Origin: Ashinkailepas kermadecensis | Taxonomy: Eukaryota; Arthropoda; Thecostraca; Neolepadidae | Length of the DNA stretch: 64,000 nucleotides | Direction: 5' to 3' | NCBI GenBank assembly: GCA_034440615.1 | Contig: JAOTOM010003851.1 | Location: forward strand, 62,001 to 126,000 | In this document: positions 21,267 to 31,319 of the stretch, piece after piece | How the letters are laid out: the number at the start of each line of letters is the position of its first letter | Numbering within the stretch: the stretch's first letter is position 1 | Position numbers and translations under genes: made by a program | The notes under the pieces: generated by a model | What the model saw: the letters and a program-made list of their open reading frames with translations, nothing else | The model's database searches: none | Told to the model about the DNA's origin: nothing

Positions 21267-21367
21267 GGCCACCGTCACCGCACCATGCAGCCGGCACCGA
21301 CACCTCTCACCGACACGCAGACGCGCTCCTGGCCTCCAGAGGGGCCGCGCGTCAACTGAGCTGCCTC
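20563..21367. repeat. Segmental duplication, copy 1 (direct pair with 40920-41754)
   Basis: About 800 bp match the second copy at over 99% in the core. I see three coding differences (S44P, K90R, V133E) and one upstream C/T. A 27-base segment is present only in copy 2. The last ~50 bp at the 20.57 kb edge are clearly more diverged than the core. Confidence 0.93.
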
Positions 21368-21552
21368 AGCCACATCCAGCAGGCGGCCGGCGGCGACCGA
21401 GGCGCCGCCGAGTGGCCGTCGACCGAACCAACCACTGGCTGTGGCGACGCGACAGGAGCCCGGCATGGACCAGAACAAGACGAGAGGCGGTGCGGCGGAG
21501 ACAGAAGAGACACTGAGCTCACAAGTGGACATGGACCAGCGGGCACTACCAT

Positions 21553-23640
21553 CCGACCAGACCCTCCGCTCACCACTCAGCCAAACCCTCCGCTCACCAC
21601 CCGACCAGACCCTCCACTCACCACCCGGCCAGACCCTCCACTCACCACCCGACCAGACCCTCCACTCACCACCCGGCCAGACCCTCCACTCACCACCCGG
21701 CCAGACCCTCCACTCACCACCCGACCAGACCCTCCACTCACCACCCGACCAGACCCTCCACTCACCACCCGACCAGACCCTCCACTCACCACCCGACCAG
21801 ACCCTCCACTCACCACCTGGCCCGACACTCCACTCACCACCCGACCAGACCCTCCACTCACCACCCGGCCAGACCCTCCACTCACCACCTGGCCCGACAC
21901 TCCACTCACCACCCGACCAGACCCTCCACTCACCACAAGGCCAGACCCTCCACTCACCACCTGGCCCGACACTCCACTCACCACCCGGCCAGACCCTCCA
22001 CTCACCACCCGACCAGACCCTCCACTCACCACCCGGCCAGACCCTCCACTCACCACCTGGCCCGACACTCCACTCACCACCCGACCAGACCCTCCACTCA
22101 CCATCCGATCAGACCCTCCACTCACCTCCTGGCCCTCCACTCCACTCACCACCAGACCAGACCCTCCACTCACCACCCGACCAGACCCTGCACTCACCAC
22201 CAGGCCAGACCCTCCACTCACCACCTGGCCCGACACTCCACTCACCACCCGACCAGACCCTCCACTCACCACTTGGCCCGACACTCCACTCACCACCCGA
22301 CCAGACCCTCCACTCACCACCCGGCCAGACCCTCCACTCACCACTCAGCCAGACTCTCCGCTCACCACCCGACCAGACCCTCCACTCACCACCCGACCAG
22401 ACCCTCCACTCACCTCCTGGCCAGACCCTCCACTCACCACCCGGCCCGACACTCCACTCACCACCCGACCAGACCCTCCACTCACCACCCGGCCAGACCC
22501 TCCACTCACCACCTGGCCCGACACTCCACTCACCACCCGACCAGACCCTCCACTCACCACCCGACCAGACCCTCCACTCACCACCCGACCAGACCCTCCA
22601 CTCACCACCTGGCCCGACACTCCACTCACCACCCGGCCAGACCCTCCACTCACCACCTGGCCAGACCCTCCACTAACCACCCGGCCAGACCCTCCACTCA
22701 CCACCTGGCCCGACACTCCACTCACCACCCGACCAGACCCTCCACTCACCATCCGATCAGACCCTCCACTCACCTCCTGGCCCTCCACTCCACTCACCAC
22801 CAGACCAGACCCTCCACTCACCACCCGACCAGACCCTGCACTCACCACCAGGCCAGACCCTCCACTCACCACCTGGCCCGACACTCCACTCGCCACCCGG
22901 CCAGACCCTCCACTCACCACCTGGCCCGACACTCCACTCACCACCCGACCAGACCCTCCACTCACCTCCTGGCCCTCCACTCCACTCACCACCCGACCAG
23001 ACCCTCCACTCACCACCCGACCAGACCCTCCACTCACCACAAGGCCAGACCCTCCACTCACCACCTTGCCCGACACTCCAATCACCACCCGGCCAGACCC
23101 TCCACTCACCACCTGGCCCGACACTCCACTCACCACCCGACCAGACCCTGCACTCACCACCAGGCCAGACCCTCAACTCACCACAAGGCCAGACCCTCCA
23201 CTCACCACCTGGCCCGACACTCCACTCACCACCCGGCCAGACCCTCCACTCACCACCTGGCGCTCCACTCCACTCACCACCCGACCAGACCCTCCACTCA
23301 CCACCCGACCAGACCCTCCACTCACTACAAGGCCAGACCCTCCACTCCACTCACCACCCGGCCAGAACCTCCACTCACCACTCAGCCAGACTCTCCGCTC
23401 ACCACCTGGCCCTCCACTCCACTCACCACCCGACCAGACCCTCCACTCACCACAAGGCCAGACCCTCCACTCACCACCTGGCCCGACACTCCACTCACCA
23501 CCAGACCAGACCCTGCACTCACCACCTGGCCAGACCCTCCACTCACCACCCGGCCAGACCCTCCACTCACCACCTGGCCCGACACTCCACTCACCACCCG
23601 ACCAGACCCTCCACTCACCACCCGGCCAGACCCACCATTC
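21553..23640. repeat. Minisatellite, 24 bp unit, ~87 copies, with higher-order duplication
   Basis: Units are CCACTCACCACCCGACCAGA+CCCT and variants (CCCGGCCAGACCCT, CCTGGCCCGACACT, CTCCTGGCC, CACAAGGCC). A distinctive block beginning CCATCCGATCAGACCCT occurs at 22101 and again at 22749, exactly 648 bp (27 units) apart. One plus frame reads as a 400-residue TLHSPPDQ octapeptide repeat, another as THHPTRPS. Since 24 is a multiple of 3 and the unit has no stop, this is not evidence of coding. Confidence 0.97.
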
Positions 23641-23745
23641 ACCCAAACAGGCCGGAAACAAATCGGTTTGGCAGCGCATCTGATATCACCCGTAACGCGC
23701 CCCAGCCTGGCGGGACAGCACTGACCCAGCCCGACGTCTCAGAAG

Positions 23746-23830
23746 ATGGTCTGGTACCGGTACCCGGTACCGGTACCCGTACCCGGTACCGGTACCAGTA
23801 CCCGGACATGGCACCTGATCTGGTACCGGC
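23746..23830. repeat. Palindromic GGTACC/GTACCC tract
   Basis: A 6-bp-scale array of GGTACCGGTACCCGGTACCG strings gives about seven GGTACC palindromes in 85 bp, so both strands can fold. Confidence 0.9.
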
Positions 23831-24025
23831 ACAGACCCACACAGGGATTCCCCGTGTCGGGTCACCACGGAACGTCATACACATCCCCTCGTCCTCCGTC
23901 CTACTCCCGCTCTCTTCCGGCGGCGCCGTGAGCTCCCAGCCAGGACAGCTGCCACTGGTCTGTACCGGAGCACACGACACCGGGCAGCCACCGCACTCCC
24001 GAACACAGTCACACAGCCGGTCATT

Positions 24026-24027
<2 letters not shown>

Positions 24028-24070
<43 letters not shown>

Positions 24071-24096
24071 ACCACCACCACCACCACCCCCACACA
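24028..24096. repeat. (CA)n followed by (CCA)n microsatellite
   Basis: About 20 CA dinucleotides pass directly into about seven CCA triplets and a short C-run. Confidence 0.95.
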
Positions 24097-24121
24097 AGTG
24101 GCATGCGACTTTCCGCCGGTG

Positions 24122-24340
24122 ACATGGATCAGCCAATCAGCTCACGTGGCACCTCCCGCAGAGGACATATATCAGCCAATCCGCTGGCGTGGTACGTCTC
24201 GCCGAAGATATAGATCAGCCAATTAGCTCACTTGGTACCTCCCACAGAGGACATGGATCAGCCAATCAGCTGCCGTGGACATGTCGCCGAGGATATGGAT
24301 CGGCCAATCAGCCGCCACGGCACGTGCCGCCGAGGGCTCA
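24122..24340. repeat. 43 bp repeat, 5 copies, each with a CCAAT box
   Basis: GATCAGCCAATCAGCT-like cores place CCAAT at 24133, 24176, 24219, 24262 and 24304 (spacing 43, 43, 43, 42). Units also hold GACATGGAT and CGTGGNAC/CACGTGGC. Flanking bases differ much more than the CCAAT core, which is intact in all five. Confidence 0.9.
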
Positions 24341-24538
24341 GCACCGCCACTGATGGAGCCGGCGCCTCTCCCCGTGTCGACACAGCGGCAGTCCTGAGAA
24401 CGCGCAGCCGGGCACCGAGCGGGAACAGTGCAGCGCAGGCGGGACGGTCGTGCACACAGTGCACACGTGTGCAGCGACGGCGGTGCAGCTGCACGGCCGG
24501 CCGTCAGACAGCACAGCCGCCGCGGATGCCGCGCCAGC
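24341..24538. other. GC-rich single-copy sequence
   Basis: Directly downstream of the CCAAT cluster. No start codon with a supported frame or TATA element could be assigned. Confidence 0.35.
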
Positions 24539-24720
24539 AACCACCCACGCACCGTGTGGAGACTGACCACCCACGCACCGTGTGGAGACTGACCACCCAC
24601 GCACCGTGTGGAGACTGACCACCCACGCACCGTGTGGAGACTGACCACCCACGCACCGTGTGGAGACTGACCACCCACGCACCGTGTGGAGACTGACCAC
24701 CCACGCACCGTGTGGAGACC
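24539..24720. repeat. Minisatellite, 26 bp unit, 7 copies
   Basis: CACCCACGCACCGTGTGGAG+ACTGAC repeats without visible change. It ends in a diverged half-unit ACCACGTGCGGCGTGTGG. Confidence 0.95.
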
Positions 24721-25365
24721 ACGTGCGGCGTGTGGCGGCACGCGGATGTGGGAGGAGACAAAATGTTGCCAGCAGCTGGCTGTAACAGCGAAAAAGAATG
24801 TTGTAAGCATTTAAAATATGGCTTTCTTTTGAACAGAAAGTGGTCGGATTTCGAAAATGCCATGATTCCCTATATGTATAGTACGCTATAAATAGTATGC
24901 ATAGGATGCATAGTACCATGACATATGGTATGCATAGTATGGTCTTGAACGAAAAATATATCTATAGAACTCCATCGTCTCCAGACCCCAAATCTGTGGC
25001 GTCAAAATTCTCAGCCAACCGTTCCTCGCGAACACTAAATGTGTCGTCTGAGTGACAACACATTGTCGCCAACGCCGGCTACCGACACGAAAGGATGTCT
25101 GTTCGGACATAACAACTGTGGCACACTCACCGGAGTGGGAATGTGCCAAAGGGTGGAGAGCCGCTTTGCTATGTCGTTTCTTTCTGTCAGCATCCATACA
25201 GGTAATGCTGCTACTGGATGCATTGGAGGAGGGGTATGAGACATGCCTCATGCCACGTCTTGTCCATGCGTGCACTACACAGGATTCCGTGTTAGCTACC
25301 AGCCCAGATACAACCTCAATCCGATAACATTTCAGTCAGGGTAGCCCATGCTGTGCGCGCCCGGC
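24721..25365. other. AT-richer single-copy sequence
   Basis: Around 24880-24950 there are nested ATGCATAGTAT/ATACTATGCAT-type strings able to form weak hairpins. No gene is supported. Confidence 0.4.
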
Positions 25366-25476
25366 GCGTTCTCTGGCCACGTCCCTGCCGACCCCGGGAG
25401 TGACGACATACTGAACACATGCCGTGCTCTCTGGCCACGTCCCTGCCGACACCGGGAGTGACGACATACCGAACAC
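25366..25476. repeat. 58 bp tandem duplication
   Basis: CTCTGGCCACGTCCCTGCCG with CGGGAGTGACGACATAC recurs at 58 bp. Confidence 0.9.
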
Positions 25477-25578
25477 AGTGCCACTCCCTCGATGATGGCA
25501 TATAAAAAGTCAATCCAATGATTGCTTTTATTATCAGGTGGTCCAGGTTTCATTATCAGCAAAGTTCCACACCAAGTG

Positions 25579-25736
25579 GTGGTTATTGGTTTTACGACAC
25601 GTCCACAGTGGAGTCATGTCGCGTCGCCAATCTCTCACACCGATTGATCGCGGGCAAAGAGTAGCGACAGGTTAGACTCGAACCCATAATCTTTCGATTA
25701 TGAGACGGGCAACTTATCCCTAGACTACTCTCCCCC
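25579..25736 (-). mobile_element. tRNA-derived SINE, subfamily alpha
   Basis: On the minus strand: a tRNA-like head with A box TGGTCTAGGGATAAG and B box GGTTCGAGTCTAAC, a core GCGATCAATCGGTGTGAGAG with ATTGGCGACGC, and a tail GTCGTAAAACCAATAACC. It is flanked by TTCCACACCAAGTG (25565-25578) and TTCCACACCAGGTG (25737-25750), a 14 bp target-site duplication with one mismatch. Confidence 0.93.
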
Positions 25737-26014
25737 TTCCACACCAGGTGAACTTTGCGCACATACCGGTACCGGCATCGATATCCATACCGACATGTCA
25801 CCTTGGATATTTACCAATTAAATTGCGACGTGCTGCTGAACACACAGGCGAAACGGGAAGCATGCCCTGATTTGGTGGATCACGCCGGGGATGGCCCCCG
25901 TCTGGTCTGACCGATCATCTGACAGCAGGTGGCTCCTGTGGGCGTCACTGAGGGCGGGGTCGGCGGCCACTTCGTCAGACCCCTGGCGGCGGGCGGGCGG
26001 CGGTGACAGATGGT

Positions 26015-26588
26015 GACGGACGGTGGGCCCCGGAACCCCGGACCGTCGGCGGCCACCCCCCGTACTGGACCGAGACTACATCGTCGGACGGTGGGCTCCG
26101 GAACCCCGGACCGTCGGCGGCCAACACCCCCCCCGTACTGGACCGAGACTACATCGTCGGACGGTGGGCCCCGGAACCCCGGACCGTCGGCGGCCAACAC
26201 CCCCCGTACTGGACCGAGACTACATCGTCGGACGGTGGGCCCCGGAACCCCGGACCGTCGGCGGCCAACACCCCCCCCGTACTGGACCGAGACATCATCG
26301 TCGGACGGTGGGCCCCGGAACCCCGGACCGTCGGCGGCCAACCCCCCCCCCGTACTGGACCGAGACTACATCGTCGGACGGTGGGCCCCGGAACCCCGGA
26401 CCGTCGGCGGCCAACACCCCCCGTACTGGACCGAGACTACATCGTCGGACGGTGGGCCCCGGAACCCCGGACCGTCGGCGGCCAACACCGTACTGGACCG
26501 AGACTACATCGTCGGACGGTGGGCCCCGGAACCCCGGACCGTCGGCGGCCCCCCCCCCCCGTACTGGACCGAGACTACATCGTCGCAT
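26015..26588. repeat. Minisatellite, ~71 bp unit, 8 copies
   Basis: CCGGAACCCCGGACCGTCGG with GTACTGGACCGAGACTACAT recurs. Length varies mainly through a C-run of 5-9 bases between GGCCAACA and GTACTGG, which shifts the reading frame between units. Confidence 0.95.
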
Positions 26589-27191
26589 CGCTTGAGGGCG
26601 GAACGGACTTTGTTAACAGGACCATGCGCCAATGTGGCTGGTCAGTTCATGTAGTTTCGGCTCCGCATCACAAACTATGTGTTTCGATGCGGACGGTACG
26701 TCCGCATCAAAACACCCCGAGATCAGGCTGCATAGAGCAGGCCCATGGCGAAAACATGGATGACTGAGGACGTATATGCCAAAATCGGTGCATGATGAAC
26801 GTTGGGACGGAGGCCCAAGCTATCAAACTCACCTTCTCCGGCCCTCTCCCTTTCCAGGGAGAAGCCCGGAGAAAGTGGGTATTGACAAGGTCAGATGGTC
26901 CTCCCTCCGGGCATCTCCCTTTCCAGCCCTATCGACGGATCTCCAGCCGCCTTCCTCGCCCTACACTCCCATCGACGGATCTCCAGCACAATTTCACCAC
27001 TCACAGGAACACCGGGCGAAAAGTGACCCTCACAGCAAGACGCCTGTCGTAATTCAGCATCCAGAACGTACACTCTGGCCATAACGAGGAACTGGACGGC
27101 CATTGCCGCGGCAGTCCAGTTAATCAGCTCGCCTAAACGGTGGGAACACATGTTCTCCTGGCGCCGCCCGGTGTGGCTTCACTTTCTCTGA
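26589..27191. other. Single-copy sequence
   Basis: A ~40 bp string around CCTATCGACGGATCTCCAGC is duplicated near 26925 and 26970. A minus-strand frame (27151-26891) with an internal GTGAGT site is open but lacks third-position bias, so no exon is called. Confidence 0.35.
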
Positions 27192-27237
27192 TGATGATTG
27201 GTGTTTAGGGGCGCGTCGACTGCAAGGATTTGGCCCA
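27192..27237 (-). mobile_element. Tiny hairpin retroposon with perfect 17 bp target-site duplication
   Basis: A 46 bp insert (minus strand: TGGGCCAAATCC ... GTCGACGCGCCCCTAAACAC) sits between two identical copies of GGCTTCACTTTCTCTGA at 27175-27191 and 27238-27254. The long duplication indicates target-primed reverse transcription. Confidence 0.9.
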
Positions 27238-27490
27238 GGCTTCACTTTCTCTGACAACAGCCAGCCCCGCCACGTGCCCAACTGAGTAGTTCAGCGCGTG
27301 GGGTGCTCGTTATCTTCGGTTAGTCGGCATTTCAGCGGCAACGCCTGTTCTCGAACGCATTGCAATAGCAAGATTGATGACCCGACATGAGATCTAGGCC
27401 GCTTCTAATGTCATACAGCGTGGAGCGTACATTCTGGGTCATGAGCGGGTTGGCACACAACACCAACTCAGGGGCATAATAGTACTGCCT

Positions 27491-27648
27491 ACGATCGCGG
27501 TAGATCAGCCGGTGGGGAGCTGCACTCTTGATGGTGGGTTCGAATCTCGCAAACGGCGGATTACCGAGCCCACCCGCGACCCCAATCGGCGTGAGAGGTT
27601 GGCGACGCTATGTGGCCTAGCAGTCAGATGCGTCGCAAGAGAACCCAA
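27491..27648 (+). mobile_element. tRNA-derived SINE, subfamily beta
   Basis: Head with CGGTAGATCAGC, CACTCTTGATG and B box GGTTCGAATCTC; core CCAATCGGCGTGAGAGGTTG+GCGACGCTA; tail GCGTCGCAAGAGAACCCAA. Flanked by AGTACTGCCT at 27481-27490 and 27649-27658. The anticodon arm is partly deleted compared with the 47.2 kb copy. Confidence 0.92.
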
Positions 27649-27658
27649 AGTACTGCCT

Positions 27659-29322
27659 TGAATACACTAACACCTTTAGGACATTTTGTCAAGGAACACA
27701 ATGGCACGCGTCTGCGAAGTTGCCAATAGCTCGGCGAGGAATTCATGTAACAAAAGGGGTTCTCGGTGCTGGGGAACGGTGGGCTCAACTGCCCGAAACC
27801 AATCTCCAAGACAATCATGATGAAGGCTAGCTGTCAAGTAATTACTCTCTAATTCCTATCACTAATTACTACTCAGAACCGTATTCTAATTATTATTAGG
27901 GCCTTTGAGCTCATCGACCTGAATAAGATCATCCAGCACTGATGATAGAGCAAAGGACTACCTGCTCAGCCTTCTACCATACCCACGGGAAGGATCGGCC
28001 TCCTTTCAATATAGCCGGTCTCCGTGCGACATAAATGTCCGGTACTGGCCTTAGCCGTACTGCTATCAGCCTAATGAAGCCTGGTGCAGCGACTGGCCAC
28101 ACCCAGCTTTAGAAACTGCACGTCACCGTGGAACGTTTAGCCTACACACAAACCCAGACCACCAACATCGCCATCCCACCGCATACACCACGTGCCGCGT
28201 CGGCTTCGGCAACCCGCAGCGGGCTCCACTGGCCCGGTCCGGCTGACATTCAGCACCGCCTCCCTCGCACACGCGATCACCAAGCAACGGAATACGGAGG
28301 ATCTCGACATGCGGCCCATGGCGGTCTTCCTGCTCGTATATCGAACTTTCAATGGATGCCGAATATCACATCGCTGAAGGCCATCCGTCTGCTCGATGGC
28401 GATTACATCAGGAGTCGGACCGGCGACCCAACCGGTACGGTGACGTCGATATCCGCCGTCCGTGGCGGCGGCAGTGTGTGATCGCAGTCTGATCAGCGCG
28501 AGGCGATCGGGATCCGGCCGTCTCGCGCTGTGAGACCGCAGTTGGCGCGCCGGCGTGACCTTGGAGCGGTGCGGCCGGCAGCGCGGTGTGTCGTGCGCAC
28601 ACAACTGCACCTTCCGCGCGCACACACATGCGGACGGTGTGGAGCCGGGCACGGACCGTGCCGCTGTGGGACGTCACGTCCGGGACCCGGACGCCACGTC
28701 CGGCGACCGACCGACAGCGGCAACCAGCCACCGGCCACACCCAGCCCGTCCAACGTCCACCGACGTCCGGTCCGTGCTCCGTCGGCCGACCGGCACTGGC
28801 CGCTGCCGCAGCCACAGCCGCTGCTGCCGCCAGTGCCGGCAGTGCCGACCAGCCACTGACAAGTGGACACTGCAAAACTGCACGCCGGCTCAGCAACCAG
28901 CACAGCCAGGAGACAGAAACAGCGTCCAGTTCAGACAGGGAGCGCGGCTCGGAGGCTCGCCGATCCAAATGACGTGATCAGCCTGACAACATTGGCCAAA
29001 CATAGCCCAACATTGGCCAAACGGCGCCAATGTTCCGGCGCGCCGACATGGCGACTGCAAACACAACGCTCGTGCCCTGGGGGGGGGGGACTCAGCCGCA
29101 GACAATTGTGGTCGTGCTACTGCCACGGAGGTTACGGCCTCTGGTCTGGTGGTGGTCAGTCGGTACCACCGAGAGCACGATCGGCGGCGCATTCCTCAGG
29201 TATGCCGCAGACCTGGAGACACAGTAAGCCCACCTCCGTCCGGGTGCCCGTGCGACGCAATCTGACAACAAAAAATCCGTCCACGATATCTCCTGTACAG
29301 CTGTCTAAAGCGTCATAGGTAC
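27659..29322. other. Long single-copy stretch
   Basis: The first kilobase is of moderate GC, the rest GC-rich. Several frames of 100-190 codons overlap on both strands from 28.1 to 29.0 kb with no splice-bounded candidate. No tandem repeat is seen. Confidence 0.45.
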
Positions 29323-29336
29323 GGCTGATTATTGGT

Positions 29337-29499
29337 CGGTTGGTTGGTTATTGGTTTTACGACACGTCGACCGTTGAGTCATATAGCGTCGCCAATCTCT
29401 CGCGCCGATTGGTCGCGGGCGAAGATTAGCGACGGGTGAGACTCGAACCCACAATCTTTCGATTGTGAGTCGAGATCTTACCCTAGACCACTCGTCCCT
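29337..29499 (-). mobile_element. tRNA-derived SINE, subfamily alpha, perfect 14 bp target-site duplication
   Basis: Minus strand: GACGAGTGGTCTAGGGTAAG, B box GGTTCGAGTCTCACC, core CGACCAATCGGCGCGAGAGA, and a tail GTCGTAAAACCAATAACC ending in (AACC) repeats. GGCTGATTATTGGT occurs at 29323-29336 and 29500-29513. Confidence 0.95.
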
Positions 29500-29513
29500 G
29501 GCTGATTATTGGT

Positions 29514-29817
29514 AGCGCACAAGAACCTGACTACCCGACACAACTGCGACGTTGAAGTCCGCCCGTATCAACGATCAGCACACCAGTAGCGTGAAGCCAC
29601 CATCACCGAGTCTCACCACCAGAGGCACGGGAACATCCCAAAGCTCCGGGTGGGGGACAAGAGCTGCTTTGAAGTTTTTTTTTCACGCAACACTAATAGG
29701 GTCAATATTAAACTCGTCCAAACTATAGGGGGAGGGGGGCTGTCCCCTCTGCCCCTTCCCTGTTGCGGCGTCGTTGCTGACCACACCAGGAAGGTTCTGC
29801 TGGGTATGTCGCCACCG
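29514..29817. other. Single-copy sequence
   Basis: Contains a T9 run near 29677 and a G-rich patch near 29730. No feature is supported. Confidence 0.4.
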
Positions 29818-29925
29818 GTGAATCCAGGTCACACAGCTGATGCTGCGTGGCCGCCGGTGTACACCAGTGACACAGGTAGTGCTGTGTATCCCAGTGACAC
29901 AGGCAGTGCTGCGTGACCTCCGGTG
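29818..29925. repeat. 39 bp minisatellite, ~3 degenerate copies
   Basis: GTGTACACCAGTGACACAGG with AGTGCTGTGTA and GCGTGGCCGCCG belongs to the same family as the 28-unit array at 34321-35405, on the opposite side of the left inverted arm. Confidence 0.88.
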
Positions 29926-30094
29926 TACCGCTTGCTGCTCAAGCGCCAGAGCAGCAGCCAAGCAGTGGTCTGCTCGGCCGCCAGCCGGGGACGAGCTGCA
30001 AACACAGCAGCGGCCGCCAACACGGCGGTGGCCGCCAACACGGCGACCGTCGGCGGCTCAGTGGGACCACGGGAGGGCCGACTGCGCTCCTGTA

Positions 30095-30300
30095 ATGGCA
30101 TAACCGTGGCACATCTCGACTGGAGATGATACCCCGCGTGAGATCCAGCTGAGCCGGAGTCGACTGTGTGACAGTTCCCATCACTCGTGGCTGAGATAGT
30201 CATCACGGTCCGGCCGCATAAACAAATCGCTTGGGAGGGCCTGCCTTTTGTCGTGCGGCACATCTCCAACTGCAGACTGCGGGGCTCCAACATCGTCTAC
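30095..30300 (+). pseudogene. Broken exon, left-arm partner of 39686-39889
   Basis: It starts with ATG as in the right copy. The third codon, GAA on the right, is TAA here, and GTGGCAG has become GTGTGACAG (+2 bases), shifting the frame. Downstream the protein ITVRPHKQIAWEGLPFVVRH remains readable, and the GTGAGG donor after GTCTAC (30300/30301) is kept. It is therefore a disabled copy, unless translation uses an acceptor after the indel (GTGTGACAG/TTCCC), which would bypass both lesions. Confidence 0.65.
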
Positions 30301-30425
30301 GTGAGGCTGACGGGAGGGTGGGGTCCGCAATCTCCGACTGCTGGCGGACAGTTGGAGAGTGAGGTGTCCGCCATCTCCGACCCGGGGCGGACAGTCCACC
30401 CGTGTAGCCGCTGCCAACGAGATGA

Positions 30426-30482
30426 TTGGTTGGTTGGTTATTTGAGTTTTAGGGCGCATCGACCAGGTTTGGTCATTTATGG
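30426..30482 (-). mobile_element. Tiny hairpin retroposon (57 bp), reference copy with empty site
   Basis: Minus strand: CCATAAATGACCAAACC, GGTCGATGCGCCCTAAAAC, TCAAATAACCAACCAA. GCCAACGAGATGA flanks it at 30413-30425 and 30483-30495. The right arm of the inverted duplication (about 39566-39582) has a single GCCAACGAGATG and no insert, which proves insertion after the duplication or loss on the right. The tail resembles the 3' end of SINE subfamily alpha. Confidence 0.93.
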
Positions 30483-30750
30483 GCCAACGAGATGAGACGT
30501 TTGCTTCAGTGTGCTGGAGTGGCAGCGGTGGGCATGTAATGGTTATGGGTTGGGTGTCCTGTCAGCCCTGAGGCGGTCTGCCGTCCGAGTGGCTCGCCGC
30601 CCGCCGTCCTTCACTGTGATTGGTGGACGCGGAAGGTGTTCACGTCGGTACACCGCCGTAACCTGCCCCTGTAATCACTGAGGTGTCCGCAGCTGCGATA
30701 CAGCTTCATCTCGCGCCAATGTAGCGGGTGCGTTCGCAGTCCGCGGCTGA

Positions 30751-31317
30751 ATGGTGAAAGTGGTCGGTGTTCAATTAACGACTCTGCGCGCCCTCGATGG
30801 TGACCGGTTACGGCCGTGTGCGTGTCACACGCACTGCAGCCGGTGGAGCCCTGCGGTGCGCAGTGTGCGCTCCACAGCACCGATGGATGACGTGTATTGC
30901 CGGCCCGGGTTTATCGGGCCCAGCGTGTCGTGTGTCTCGTGGGAGCTGAATCTGTGCAGAGGCGAGCCCGCACCGGCCGCGTTCTGGCAGCGGCCAGCAG
31001 TCGGCAGTCTGGTCCAGCCTGTCTGCGGATCTGTGTGGTCCCCGGTCGCTGATTTAATTAGCGGTCTGGTCCGGCGTCTGTGGATCTGTCCGGTGACCCC
31101 TGACCCACAGCTACGACGCAGGGAGTGCTGGTGTGTTGTGTGCAAACTGCGGAATGCCGCAGCCAAGGTGCGGGACGAAGCGGTGGCGGCGGCCGGGAGT
31201 GGTTTAATCGCCCTCCGACGCGGGAACTGCGTGTCAGTCTGCTGCGTTGCAAGGCTACAGCAGTTTGCATGTGTTGTGGCAGCGGTCGATGGTCAGCTGC
31301 CTTTCGACGTTGAGTAG
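30751..31317 (+). other. Open frame of 188 codons in the left arm, unlikely gene
   Basis: ATG at 30751 opens a frame ending TAG at 31315. It contains VYCRPGFIGPSVSCVSWELN and CWCVVCKLRNAAAKVRDEA. In the right arm the same frame is cut by a TAG (CTGGTAG for CTGGCAG), and the opposite strand is equally open. I see no clear exon boundaries, so I regard coding as unproven. Confidence 0.2.
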
Positions 31318-31319
31318 CG

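Noticed and set aside
24539..24720. CRISPR-like array of identical short repeats
   Set aside because: Repeats are directly adjacent without unique spacers, and the sequence is eukaryotic.
26891..27151. Minus-strand frame with internal GTGAGT
   Set aside because: No acceptor of quality and no third-position bias; the donor-like string alone is common here.
30825..31166. Opposite-strand frame kept at the same length in both inverted arms (113 codons)
   Set aside because: It lacks an ATG, overlaps other open frames and shows mostly replacement differences between arms.
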